Assembly (NCBI GenBank): GCA_003278805.1
Contig: QCDC01000012.1
Coordinates: forward strand, 1 to 39,144
Length of the DNA: 39,144 nucleotides
Source of the DNA: Pelagibacteraceae bacterium AG-349-L17
Lineage (GTDB): Bacteria; Pseudomonadota; Alphaproteobacteria; Pelagibacterales; Pelagibacteraceae
Direction: 5' to 3'
The notes below the pieces were generated by a model. It searched no databases. It saw nothing but the letters and a program-made list of their open reading frames with translations, and was not told the DNA's origin. Of this stretch, positions 7,499 through 16,884 are shown one piece after another. A program made the position numbers and the translations under genes. Each line of letters begins with the position of its first letter. Position 1 is the first letter of the stretch.

Positions 7499-9901
7499 AT
7501 GATGGCTCATTTTTATCAAAACATTATCCTTAAAAATCCCAAAGCAATATTTATATTGTTAATTATTGCTATTTTAAGTTTTGGATACTATTCAAAAAAT
7601 TTTAGGTTAGATGCTTCGTCTGAAACATTGTTAATAGAAGGTGACCCAGATTTAGCCTATTTAAAAGAAGTCTCTGAAAGATATGGATCTAAAGAATTTT
7701 TAATTCTTACCTATACACCAAATAAAGGAATGGTCACCGACTCATCAATTAATAATTTATTAAGCCTAAAATATAAAATTCAGAGTCTCAACTGGGTACA
7801 TAGTGTAATTACATTGTTAGACATTCCACTTTTAAATAATTCAGATGCCCCTCTTCAAGAAAGATTAGAAAGCTTCAAAACATTAAAAGATGAAGATGTT
7901 GATAGAGATCGAGGTTTTAAAGAAATTTTAAATAGTCCTGTTTTTCGAAATTTTGTCATTAGTGAAGACGGCAAAACTAGTGGAATTATCGTTAACATTA
8001 AACAGTCTCAAAAATTAGAAGATGTAGAAAATAAATCAAAAGAAGAAGTTGAACTAATTAAAGATCAAATCAAAAAACAAAATCACCAGAATATTTTAGA
8101 AATTAGACAAGTAATTCAAAGTTATGGTGATGTTGGAAAGATTTATCTTGGAGGAATACCAATGATTGCTGATGATATGATGACTTTTATCAAAAGCGAT
8201 ATAATAGTTTTTGGTTTGGGAGTTCTATTATTTATAATTGCTACTTTGTGGTTTGTTTTTAGAAATCTTCTTTGGATTATAGTTCCTATAAGTAGTTGTC
8301 TTTTTTCTGTGATAATTATGATGGGGTTACTTGGACTGCTAGGATGGAAAGTTACAGTTATCTCATCCAATTTCATTGCACTGATGTTAATTTTAACAAT
8401 GGCAATGAATATTCATATGAGTACTAGGTTTCTTCAGCTTAAAAAAGATTTTCCATCAAAAAATAATTTTGAAATTATTTCACTAACTACTTCAAAAATG
8501 TTTTGGCCTATTCTTTATACTGTTCTAACAACAATTTTTGCATTCTTATCTTTAATTTTTAGTGAAATAAAACCTATTATTGATTTTGGTTGGATGATGA
8601 CTTTTGGGTTAGTTACATCATTTATAATCACATTTACTCTACTACCTACTCTTTTAAACTTTGCACCTACAAATAATATTTCAGTTAAAAAAGAACAAAA
8701 ATCAAAAATTACAAATTTACTCGGTCTAATTTCTCTTAATAATAAAAACTCAATCTTATTAGCAACTGGAATAATTATAATTTCAAGTATAATTGGAATA
8801 AGTAAGCTAGAAGTTGAAAATAGTTTTATAAATTACTTTGATAAGGATACTGAAATTTATAAGGGTATGAAGCTTATAGATGAAGAACTGGGTGGAACCA
8901 CACCTTTAGAGGTTATTATAAAGTTTCCTGAAAAAGAAAAAGAAAAAGTGAAAAAATCTGAAGAAGATGATGAATTTGATGATTGGGGTGATGAAGAAGA
9001 TGCTAATGATGAAAAATATTGGTTTACCAAAGATAAAATTGACTTAATTACATCTGTGCATAATTACCTGGATAACTTACCTGAAATTGGCAAAGTTCTA
9101 TCTTTTTCATCAATTATAGAAGTAGCTACTCAATTAAATAATAATAAGCCTTTAGGCACTTTAGAAATGGGAGTGCTTTACTCTAAAATTCCTGAGAGCA
9201 TTAAAACTGAAATTATTGATCCCTATCTTTCTATTAAAGATAATGAAGCTCGAATTAGTTTGAGAATTATAGACTCTCAAGAAAATTTAAGAAGAAATGA
9301 TTTAATTAACAAAATTAATTTTGATCTAAAGGATAAATTTGGTTTAGATGAAAAAGATTATAAATTAGCAGGTGTATTAATATTATTTAATAATTTATTA
9401 CAAAGTCTTTTTAAATCTCAAATTTTAACATTGGGATTGGTTATGATTGGAATATTTTCAATGTTCATAATCTTGTTTAGAAATATTAAACTTTCATTGA
9501 TTGGTGTTGTTCCAAATTTTATTGCTGCTTTTTTTATCTTAGGAATAATTGGATTGTTAGGAATACCTTTAGATATGATGACTATAACAATTGCAGCAAT
9601 TACAATAGGAATAGCAGTAGATAATAGTATTCACTATATTTACAGATTTAAAGAAGAGTTTAATAAAATAAAGGATTATAACAAGACGTTAAAAACTTGT
9701 CATTCAACTGTTGGCGTTGCTATTCTAAACACTTCAATTACGATTGTTTTTGGATTTTCAATTTTGGTTTTATCGAAATTTATCCCAACAATTTATTTTG
9801 GCGTCTTTACAGGGCTAGCAATGTTATTGGCTATGATATCGGTATTAACATTACTTCCTGCATTAATCTTAATAATTAAACCTTTTGGCAAATCAACTTA
9901 A
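7499..9901 (+). CDS. RND-superfamily (MMPL/Patched-type) membrane exporter
   Basis: 800 residues with two repeated halves. Each half has one N-terminal membrane segment, a large periplasmic loop and a bundle of five more, giving about 12 membrane spans (roughly 15-35, 235-305, 333-390, 418-438 and 640-795). This is the layout of single-chain RND/MMPL transporters related to hopanoid, sterol or lipid exporters. The second loop contains a Glu/Asp-rich stretch EEDDEFDDWGDEEDANDEKYW-like (about residues 485-510), probably disordered. Two adjacent ATGs (7499 and 7502) could start it. Its TAA overlaps the cvpA ATG by 1 nt. The substrate cannot be read from sequence; lipids are the family norm. Confidence 0.8.
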   Translation: MMAHFYQNIILKNPKAIFILLIIAILSFGYYSKNFRLDASSETLLIEGDPDLAYLKEVSERYGSKEFLILTYTPNKGMVTDSSINNLLSLKYKIQSLNWVHSVITLLDIPLLNNSDAPLQERLESFKTLKDEDVDRDRGFKEILNSPVFRNFVISEDGKTSGIIVNIKQSQKLEDVENKSKEEVELIKDQIKKQNHQNILEIRQVIQSYGDVGKIYLGGIPMIADDMMTFIKSDIIVFGLGVLLFIIATLWFVFRNLLWIIVPISSCLFSVIIMMGLLGLLGWKVTVISSNFIALMLILTMAMNIHMSTRFLQLKKDFPSKNNFEIISLTTSKMFWPILYTVLTTIFAFLSLIFSEIKPIIDFGWMMTFGLVTSFIITFTLLPTLLNFAPTNNISVKKEQKSKITNLLGLISLNNKNSILLATGIIIISSIIGISKLEVENSFINYFDKDTEIYKGMKLIDEELGGTTPLEVIIKFPEKEKEKVKKSEEDDEFDDWGDEEDANDEKYWFTKDKIDLITSVHNYLDNLPEIGKVLSFSSIIEVATQLNNNKPLGTLEMGVLYSKIPESIKTEIIDPYLSIKDNEARISLRIIDSQENLRRNDLINKINFDLKDKFGLDEKDYKLAGVLILFNNLLQSLFKSQILTLGLVMIGIFSMFIILFRNIKLSLIGVVPNFIAAFFILGIIGLLGIPLDMMTITIAAITIGIAVDNSIHYIYRFKEEFNKIKDYNKTLKTCHSTVGVAILNTSITIVFGFSILVLSKFIPTIYFGVFTGLAMLLAMISVLTLLPALILIIKPFGKST

Positions 9902-10446
9902 TGTTAGAAATCATAAAAGATTTTTATAAAGCAATATCAATAATTGATTTAATTTATTTAATTTTAACAATCCTTTCTTTGATAAATTGTTACAAAAAGG
10001 GCTTCATTTTAAGTATTCTCTCAATGGCTAAATGGTTGCTTGCATATATAATAACATTAATTCTATTTCCAAAAATTAAACCCTATGTAAAAGACATAAT
10101 TGATAATGAGTATGTGCTTGATGTTGGTTTGGGAATAACAATATTTATTGTTGTTATCTTTTTGATTCTATTAATTAACAAAGGAATTAGTAGAGCGGTC
10201 AGATACACAGGAATCGGTAGCTTAGATACAACATTTGGATTCTTTTTTGGTTTTATAAGGGCTTACATTATTTCTGTATGTATCTTTTCAGGTGTTCATA
10301 TCGTTTATAATTATGATAAATGGCCAATAAATTTTGACAAATCATACATCTTTCCATATTTAGAAAAAGGTAGTAATTATCTGATAAAAGAATTTCCTAA
10401 TGAAAAAACATATCAAGATTCTAAAGAAAAAATTAAAGAACTATAA
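9901..10446 (+). CDS. cvpA: CvpA-family inner-membrane protein
   Basis: 181 residues with about four membrane helices (10-28, 35-58, 75-97, 112-140). The pattern IDLIYLILTILSLINCYKKGF followed by GIGSLDTTFGFFFGFIRAYI fits CvpA (colicin V production protein). Its molecular role is still debated; envelope stress and bile resistance have been reported in enteric bacteria. It lies directly upstream of purF as in Escherichia coli, sharing 47 nt with the purF start, which supports the call and implies coupled expression. Confidence 0.85.
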   Translation: MLEIIKDFYKAISIIDLIYLILTILSLINCYKKGFILSILSMAKWLLAYIITLILFPKIKPYVKDIIDNEYVLDVGLGITIFIVVIFLILLINKGISRAVRYTGIGSLDTTFGFFFGFIRAYIISVCIFSGVHIVYNYDKWPINFDKSYIFPYLEKGSNYLIKEFPNEKTYQDSKEKIKEL

Positions 10447-11881
10447 TACAAGATTAAAGGAAGAGTGTGGGGTTTTTGGTATTAGCAATGCAAAAGATGC
10501 TTCAGCTCTAACTGCGTTAGGGCTTCATGCTCTACAACACAGGGGTCAAGAAGGATGTGGAATAGTTACTTTCGATGGAGAAAAATATTATTCTGAAAAA
10601 AGATTTGGTTTAGTTGGTGATAATTTCAACAAAGAAAAAGTACTTAATAATCTTAAGGGAAATTATGCAATTGGCCATAACAGATACAGTACAACTGGAA
10701 ACAATATATTAAGAAATATACAGCCTTTTTTTGCTGATACTAATGCAGGTGGTATTGGAGTTGCGCATAATGGAAATCTTACTAATTCAATTGCTTTGAG
10801 AAATAAACTCGTTGAAGATGGAGCTATATTTTACACTACTTCAGATACTGAAACGATTGTTCAATTAATTGCGAAATCAAAAAGACCAAAAACAATTGAC
10901 AAAGTAATTGATGCAATTTTTCAAATCCAAGGTGGGTATGCATTAGTTATGTTAACGCAAAATTCACTAATTGGGGTTAGAGATCCTTATGGAATTAGAC
11001 CGCTACTAATCGGTAAGCTTGGAAATAGTTATGTATTAGCATCTGAAACTTGTGCATTTGATATTATTGGGGCTAAATTTGTTAGAGAAGTTGAAAATGG
11101 AGAGATAGTTTTAATTGAAAATAATGAACTTAAAAGTATTAAACCCTTCCCCACTAAAAAAGTTAGACCTTGTGTATTTGAATATATTTATTTTTCAAGG
11201 CCAGATAGTCTAATAGGGGGGAAAACAGCTTATGAGCATAGAAAAAATATTGGTAGAGAACTTGCAAAAGAAAATGACACTGATGCTGATATAGTGGTTC
11301 CGGTTCCAGACTCTGGAAATGCTGCAGCTATGGGTTTTGCTCAAGAATTAAAAATGAATTTTGAGCATGGATTAATTCGAAACCATTATGTTGGAAGAAC
11401 TTTCATTGAACCAAGCCAAAAAATTAGAAGCTTGGGTGTTAAACTAAAATTAAATGCTAATCAAACAACAATTAAAGATAAAAAAATTATTCTAATTGAT
11501 GACTCTCTTGTCCGAGGAACCACGTCTTATAAAATTGTTAAAATGCTTTATGATGCTGGTGCAAAAGAAGTTCATGTTAAAATTGCATGTCCTGAAATAA
11601 GATATCCAGATTTCTACGGTGTAGATACACCTACAAAAAAAGAATTATTAGCAGCAAATAAAACAAATGATGAAATTTGTGAATATATTGGAGCTAAATC
11701 TTTAAGATTTTTGTCAATAGAAGGATTGTATAAAGCTATCGGTTTTGAAAAAAGAAACGAAACATATCCACAATTAACAGACCATTATTTTACAGGTGAA
11801 TATCCTGTTAAATTAGTAGATGAATTAGGAGATAATAAAATAACTCAGTTATCTTTATTAAGTACTGGATTAAATAATTAA
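10400..11881 (+). CDS. purF: Amidophosphoribosyltransferase PurF
   Basis: 493 residues. It catalyses the first step of purine synthesis, PRPP plus glutamine to phosphoribosylamine. After a 22-residue basic leader comes Cys23 in EECGVFGI, the N-terminal nucleophile of the glutaminase domain once the leader is cut off. HALQHRGQEGCGI, GIGVAHNGNLTN and GVRDPYGIRPL follow, and the PRPP-binding loop ILIDDSLVRGTTS is near residues 363-375. The start is forced: no ATG, GTG or TTG lies in frame between 10400 and the Cys codon, so the gene overlaps cvpA by 47 nt. Confidence 0.95.
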   Translation: MKKHIKILKKKLKNYNTRLKEECGVFGISNAKDASALTALGLHALQHRGQEGCGIVTFDGEKYYSEKRFGLVGDNFNKEKVLNNLKGNYAIGHNRYSTTGNNILRNIQPFFADTNAGGIGVAHNGNLTNSIALRNKLVEDGAIFYTTSDTETIVQLIAKSKRPKTIDKVIDAIFQIQGGYALVMLTQNSLIGVRDPYGIRPLLIGKLGNSYVLASETCAFDIIGAKFVREVENGEIVLIENNELKSIKPFPTKKVRPCVFEYIYFSRPDSLIGGKTAYEHRKNIGRELAKENDTDADIVVPVPDSGNAAAMGFAQELKMNFEHGLIRNHYVGRTFIEPSQKIRSLGVKLKLNANQTTIKDKKIILIDDSLVRGTTSYKIVKMLYDAGAKEVHVKIACPEIRYPDFYGVDTPTKKELLAANKTNDEICEYIGAKSLRFLSIEGLYKAIGFEKRNETYPQLTDHYFTGEYPVKLVDELGDNKITQLSLLSTGLNN

Positions 11882-11884
11882 GTT

Positions 11885-12442
11885 ATGAAAAAAGTTAATT
11901 TTACTGAAATGAAAAATGGAACTAAGGAAGATTATGAGCTTCTTGAAAAATTTGAGAAAAACTTCGAGAGACAAACAGCTGAGAGAGTTTTAAATTATTT
12001 GTCTAAACAAACTACAACTTTAGAAGGTTATAAAATCACCAGACTAGAACACTCCTTACAAGCAGCAACAAGGGCTTTTAAAAATAAAGAAAGTGATGAA
12101 ATGGTTGTCGCAACTTTACTACATGATATTGGAGATGATTTAGCACCAATGAATCATTCTCAATATGCTGCATCTATACTAAGACCTTATGTTTCAGAAA
12201 GAACTTATTGGATTGTTCTACATCATGGTCTTTTTCAAACTTACTACAGTGCTCATCATTTAGGTGGCAATAGAAATGCAAGAGATAAATTTAAAGACCA
12301 CAAGTATTATCAAGACACGATAGATTTTTGTGAAAAATATGACCAATGCTCTTTTGACCCTGATTACAAAAGTATGACTTTAGATGAATTTAAGCCATTA
12401 GTTAAAAAAATATTCGCAAAAGAGCCTTATTATTATCTTTAA
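11885..12442 (+). CDS. HD-domain metal-dependent protein (predicted HD phosphohydrolase / possible HD oxygenase)
   Basis: 185 residues. Metal-ligand candidates typical of HD proteins are His56 (LEHSLQAA), His80-Asp81 (LLHDIGDD), His113-His114 (LHHGLFQ) and an Asp near 140-150 (KYDQCSFDP). The pattern NGTKEDYELL, LLHDIGD, NHSQYAASILRPYVSE, HHGLFQTYY resembles the family annotated as predicted HD phosphohydrolase. That group also includes the di-iron organophosphonate oxygenases of the PhnZ/TmpB type, so an oxidative C-P bond role is possible but not shown; no phosphonate gene lies nearby. It starts 3 nt after purF and is followed by gshA. Confidence 0.65.
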   Translation: MKKVNFTEMKNGTKEDYELLEKFEKNFERQTAERVLNYLSKQTTTLEGYKITRLEHSLQAATRAFKNKESDEMVVATLLHDIGDDLAPMNHSQYAASILRPYVSERTYWIVLHHGLFQTYYSAHHLGGNRNARDKFKDHKYYQDTIDFCEKYDQCSFDPDYKSMTLDEFKPLVKKIFAKEPYYYL

Positions 12443-12471
12443 ATTTAGGTATAAATCACTACTTACAGCGC

Positions 12472-13767
12472 ATGATTGACTCAAAAGAAAAAATTATAAG
12501 TTATTTTAAATCAGGTATTAAGGAAGCCAAAAATTTCAAAATTGGGATCGAACATGAAAAGTTTTTATTTAATAATTTGGACAATAAAAGAATTGATTAT
12601 TCAAAAATAAAAGAAATGTTTACGGCCCTGCTTGAATTTGGCTGGAATCCAGTTTTTGAAAAAGAAAATATTATTGCTCTTAATAAAGGTGGTAAAAATA
12701 TAACTCTTGAACCAGGCAATCAAATAGAATTATCTGGAGATAAATTAAATCATATGCACGAAGCATGTGCAGAGTCACAAGACTATTTGTTTGAATTAAA
12801 ACAAGTTACAAAAAAATTAGATATTAAAATTGTTAGTGCAGGTTTCGATCCAATATCTAAATTAAGTGAAATCCCAAACAATCCTAAACAAAGATACGAA
12901 TTGATGACTAAGGATATGCCTCTAGGTGGCGAACTTAGTTTGGACATGATGTATCGAACATGTGGTACACAATTAAATATAGATTATAGTTCAGAAAAAG
13001 ATTTTATTAAAAAGTTCAGAGTAGCAAACTCAATTGTACCTATCACAATCGCTTTATTTGCGAATTCCTCAATTGTGGAGAAAAAAAATAGCAACTATTT
13101 ATCTTATAGATCTAAAGTATGGCAAAGTACTTCCAGAGGTGGATTGCCTAAATTATTTTTTGAAAATATGAATTTTGAAAAATATGCAGATTTTGTAATT
13201 AATTTTCCTATATTATTTATACAAAATAAAGATCAGTATATTTCAGCTAGGAAATATATTTTTAAAGATTTTATGAAAGGAAAAATCCAAGAAATTGGAA
13301 ATAGACTTCCAACTGAAGTAGACTTAACAACTCACTTAAGTACAATATTTACTGAAAACAGAGTTAAGAAATATATTGAGTTAAGATCAATGGATACATG
13401 TGGTTGGGATTGTTTATGTGCAGGACCAGCTTTCAATATAGGTATGCTTTATGGAAATTTAGATGAAGTTTATGAACTAATTTCAACATGGGACAAAGAT
13501 AAAATAATTAACGCTTATCTAGAGGCGCCAAAAAAGGGATTTAATACTCAATTAATGGGTAAAGATCTTCATTATTGGTCATCTAAACTTTTAGATCTTT
13601 CAAGAAAAGGTTTAGAGGAAAGAGATGTTTTAAGTAAAAAAGGTAATAATGAAACTGTATTCCTATACCATCTACAAAAAGTAATTGATAATAAGACAAC
13701 AAACGCAGATCATATGATTAGTAAATTTTCAAAAAACGAAAATTTAGACGAATTGTATGATAAATAA
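12472..13767 (+). CDS. gshA: Glutamate-cysteine ligase (plant/alphaproteobacterial type)
   Basis: 431 residues. It joins glutamate and cysteine with ATP, the first step of glutathione synthesis. GIEHEKFLFN (about 25-34), the glycine-rich LEPGNQIELSGD block, DMMYRTCGTQLNIDYSSE, and LRSMDTCGWDCLCAGPAF (from about residue 304) match the GCS2-type ligases of plants and alphaproteobacteria rather than enterobacterial GshA. The 3' end overlaps gshB by 11 nt, so both pathway enzymes are made from one transcript. Confidence 0.85.
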   Translation: MIDSKEKIISYFKSGIKEAKNFKIGIEHEKFLFNNLDNKRIDYSKIKEMFTALLEFGWNPVFEKENIIALNKGGKNITLEPGNQIELSGDKLNHMHEACAESQDYLFELKQVTKKLDIKIVSAGFDPISKLSEIPNNPKQRYELMTKDMPLGGELSLDMMYRTCGTQLNIDYSSEKDFIKKFRVANSIVPITIALFANSSIVEKKNSNYLSYRSKVWQSTSRGGLPKLFFENMNFEKYADFVINFPILFIQNKDQYISARKYIFKDFMKGKIQEIGNRLPTEVDLTTHLSTIFTENRVKKYIELRSMDTCGWDCLCAGPAFNIGMLYGNLDEVYELISTWDKDKIINAYLEAPKKGFNTQLMGKDLHYWSSKLLDLSRKGLEERDVLSKKGNNETVFLYHLQKVIDNKTTNADHMISKFSKNENLDELYDK

Positions 13768-14683
13768 AATTGTTGCTGTTCAAGGAAACCATCCTTCTAA
13801 ACTAAATCCTTTAACGGATACAAGTGTTTTTTTAGCAAACGAAATTCAGAACAAAAAATATAAAATTTTCTATTACGATCCAAAAGACTTATCAGTTGTT
13901 AATTCAAAAGTTACAGCTGACGGTTTTTTTATTAAATTTAACTATAGGAATAAAAAATTCTATAAAATTATAAAAAAACAAAATCTAGACTTAACAAAAT
14001 GTAAATTTATTCTTATTCGCCAAGATCCACCTTTTAATCTTGAATATATTTCAACAACATACATTTTAGATGCAATTAAGACTAAAGTTAAAATAATTAA
14101 CAACCCTACCTCTGTAAGGAATATTTCTGAAAAATTGTATTCATCCAAATATCAAAAATACATGCCAGCTACTATTTTTACTCAAAATATGGATGAAATA
14201 AAAAAATTTTTCAAAAAAAATAAAAAAGTAATTTTAAAACCCATTCATAGTTTCAGTGGAAATGATATTCATTTACTAGCTAAATTTAAAACAAAATTAG
14301 TTAAAAAATTTATAAAAAAACATGATCATATCATGTGTCAAAAATTTCTTCATAAAATAAGTAAGGGAGATAAAAGAGTTTTTATTATTAATGGGAAAGT
14401 ATGTGGTGCAATTTCAAGGGTTCCAAAGAAAGGTTCAATTTTAAGTAATATGAGTAAAGGAGCAAAACCAACTAATATAAAATTAACAAATAAGGAAATT
14501 AAAATTTCAAAACTAATTGCGAAAGATTTAAAAAAAGAAAATATTTTTTTTGCAGGAATTGATTTTATAGATCAAAAACTCAATGGAGATATAAATGTTA
14601 CATCTCCAACGGGACTTAAAACACTTTATGATCTATCGGGAAAAAATTTAGCTAAAACTTTTTGGAAAGAACTTAAAGCGTGA
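13757..14683 (+). CDS. gshB: Glutathione synthetase
   Basis: 308 residues, prokaryotic GshB length. It adds glycine to gamma-glutamylcysteine. Family blocks are LIRQDPPFNLEYISTTYIL (about 85-103), VILKPIHSFSGNDIHLL (ATP-grasp lysine and glycine loop), GDKRVFIINGKVCGA and INVTSPTGLKTL. In most GshB the glycine loop reads KPLDGxGG; here it is KPIHSFSGND, a noticeable divergence. It overlaps gshA by 11 nt and the next permease gene by 4 nt. Confidence 0.85.
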   Translation: MINKIVAVQGNHPSKLNPLTDTSVFLANEIQNKKYKIFYYDPKDLSVVNSKVTADGFFIKFNYRNKKFYKIIKKQNLDLTKCKFILIRQDPPFNLEYISTTYILDAIKTKVKIINNPTSVRNISEKLYSSKYQKYMPATIFTQNMDEIKKFFKKNKKVILKPIHSFSGNDIHLLAKFKTKLVKKFIKKHDHIMCQKFLHKISKGDKRVFIINGKVCGAISRVPKKGSILSNMSKGAKPTNIKLTNKEIKISKLIAKDLKKENIFFAGIDFIDQKLNGDINVTSPTGLKTLYDLSGKNLAKTFWKELKA

Positions 14684-15555
14684 ACAATTTGACTCATCAG
14701 CAAAAAGGTTCTTTGATGGCCTTTATAGGAGTTATGTTTATAACTCCTGACTCTTTGCTAATTAGATTATCAAATATTGATACTTGGGGGATGCTTTTTT
14801 ACAGAGGAGCAATACCGTTTGTGGTAGTTCTAATTGGTCTTCTATTATTTTATAAAAATAATTTCTTAAAAGCTTTGTTTAAAATTGGTTATCCAGGTAT
14901 TTTTTATGTAATTAGTTTTTCTATTTGTAATATTACTTTTATTATTTCAATTCAAAATACTAATGTAGCAAATACTTTGTTAATGGTAGCTCTTGCGCCA
15001 ATGCTCTCAGCAATCTTAGGGGCTATTTTCTTAAAAGAAAAACCAGATAATAAGACTTGGGTAGCTATAATAATTACCTTTATTGCTTGTGTTTATATTT
15101 TTTACGACTCTTTAAGCCTTGGCAATTTTTATGGAGATTTATTTGGCTTAATAACTTCTTTTGGACTAGCCTGTAACGCAAACATTGCAAGATATGCAAA
15201 ATCTACTGATTTAGTGCCTGCTGCCGTAATTGGAAAATCATGTGTAGCTATATTTGCATTTTTCTTTGTTAATGACTTTGCATTAGTGGGGAATGATCTT
15301 TTTTATATACCCTTGATGTGTGTGATGTGTGTAGCCATACCATTTGTTTTAGTCACCATAGCACCAAGATTTATAACTGCAGCTGAAGTTAATCTATTTT
15401 TTCTACTAGAAACTATCCTTGGACCAATATGGGTTTGGATGGTTATCAAAGAACAGCCTTCTAACGAGACTATCTATGGGGGTATCGTCATCATTATCAC
15501 GATAGCAATTCATTCTTTACTGGCCATAAAAAAAACACAAACCAAAATTACTTAG
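14680..15555 (+). CDS. DMT-superfamily (EamA) permease
   Basis: 291 residues with about ten membrane helices in two EamA repeats. Examples of the repeat pattern are NTNVANTLLMVALAPMLSAI followed by LKEKPDNKTW in the first half and TAAEVNLFFLLETILGPIWVW followed by KEQPSNETIYGG in the second. These permeases move amino acids, metabolites or nucleotide products; the substrate is unknown. Translation starts at GTG 14680, overlapping the gshB stop by 4 nt, so a thiol or peptide substrate would fit the context. It is related to the second DMT permease at 37712-38617. Confidence 0.8.
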   Translation: MNNLTHQQKGSLMAFIGVMFITPDSLLIRLSNIDTWGMLFYRGAIPFVVVLIGLLLFYKNNFLKALFKIGYPGIFYVISFSICNITFIISIQNTNVANTLLMVALAPMLSAILGAIFLKEKPDNKTWVAIIITFIACVYIFYDSLSLGNFYGDLFGLITSFGLACNANIARYAKSTDLVPAAVIGKSCVAIFAFFFVNDFALVGNDLFYIPLMCVMCVAIPFVLVTIAPRFITAAEVNLFFLLETILGPIWVWMVIKEQPSNETIYGGIVIIITIAIHSLLAIKKTQTKIT

Positions 15556-15585
15556 CCAGCAATTATTTAAACTTAGAAATTACAA

Positions 15586-16884
15586 ATGCAAAAGGAAGTA
15601 AAAAAGTCTTGGGCTCTATTTATAGGGATAGGGGTAATGATGATTGCTCATGGTTTACAAATGCAAATTATGGGTATTCGATCAGTGCTTGAAGATTTCA
15701 GTGTTTTTACAACTGGTATCTTTATGTCTGGATATTATGTTGGTTACTTTGTGGGTTCAAGAACAACACCTAACTTTGTTTCAAAAGTTGGACATATAAG
15801 AGTATTTGCTGCATTCGCTTCACTTGCATCTTTAAGTGCTTTAGTTGCTGTAGTTTATGTAAATCCCTTCATGTGGACAATTAGTAGGTTCATAACAGGC
15901 ATAAGTTTAGTTAGTTGTTATGTGGTTACAGAAAGCTGGTTAAATGATAGAGCAACTAATAAAAATAGAGGACAACTATTATCTGCTTATATGATGGTAA
16001 TCTATTTTGGATTAGCTGTAGGTATGTTGTTGCTTAATGTCAGTAAACCAGATGATTATGAACCATTTATTTTAGTTTCTATTTTACTTTCTGTTGCGCT
16101 TGTTCCAATTTTATTAACAAAAAGACCAGCACCTAAATTTAAAAAAATAGAGACAATAAGTATTAAAGAATTATATAAAATTTCACCATTAGGTTCATTG
16201 AGTTCATTCTTTACTGGTATTATTCATGCAGCATTCTTTTCTTTAATATCTGTTTACGCAACACTTGCAAAATTTACTTTAGTTGAAACATCGATACTTT
16301 TGTTTATTGCAACAATTGCAGGGGTGATTGGTCAAGGGCCAATAGGTTTTTTCTCAGATACGTTTGATAGAAGAAAAGTAATCGTAATTACAACTTTTGG
16401 AAGTTCCTTTTTAGCTTTTGTTTCAATTCTAACTTCAAATGATCCTATTCAAAATATTTATTACATGGATGAATTTGCTTTTAGAAAAATTATATTTTTT
16501 ATTGCTGTAGGATTGTATTCAAGTTTATGTCTTCCTTTGTTTTCACTAAACCTTGCTCATACAAATGACTTTGTTCCTAAATCAAAATTCGTAGCAGCTG
16601 GAGGTGGTTTGCAGTTGATCTTTGGTGTAGGTGCAATTAGTGGTCCTATTTTGTGTTCTATATTTATGGAATGGTTTGGTTTAAATGGTTTATTTGTTTT
16701 TTTAATTATTGCTCATGCAATTATTGGAAGTTTTGGTTTATATAGAATGAGAGTCAGAGATACTGTGGAAAATCCAGACTCAACTTTTACTCCAGTCCCA
16801 GCTACGATAACACCAGCTGGATTGGAATTAGATCCTGATGCAAAACCAATTGAAGAACCAAATTATCAACAACAAAATAATTAA
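15586..16884 (+). CDS. MFS transporter, YcaD-like
   Basis: 432 residues, about 12 membrane helices. The pattern GIRSVLEDFSVFTTGIFMSGYYVGYFVG, SRFITGISLVSCYVVTESWLNDRA and a basic cytoplasmic loop FFSDTFDRRKV between halves fits the major facilitator superfamily, closest in flavour to YcaD-type permeases. The C-terminal tail is hydrophilic and Pro-rich (about residues 400-432). It lies 30 nt after the DMT gene. The 3' end overlaps the convergent cmk gene by 4 nt. Substrate unknown. Confidence 0.8.
   Translation: MQKEVKKSWALFIGIGVMMIAHGLQMQIMGIRSVLEDFSVFTTGIFMSGYYVGYFVGSRTTPNFVSKVGHIRVFAAFASLASLSALVAVVYVNPFMWTISRFITGISLVSCYVVTESWLNDRATNKNRGQLLSAYMMVIYFGLAVGMLLLNVSKPDDYEPFILVSILLSVALVPILLTKRPAPKFKKIETISIKELYKISPLGSLSSFFTGIIHAAFFSLISVYATLAKFTLVETSILLFIATIAGVIGQGPIGFFSDTFDRRKVIVITTFGSSFLAFVSILTSNDPIQNIYYMDEFAFRKIIFFIAVGLYSSLCLPLFSLNLAHTNDFVPKSKFVAAGGGLQLIFGVGAISGPILCSIFMEWFGLNGLFVFLIIAHAIIGSFGLYRMRVRDTVENPDSTFTPVPATITPAGLELDPDAKPIEEPNYQQQNN

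Noticed and set aside
9697..9879. 60-residue frame inside the MMPL exporter gene
   Set aside because: It is an out-of-frame shadow of a clearly coding region with membrane-segment periodicity in the main frame.
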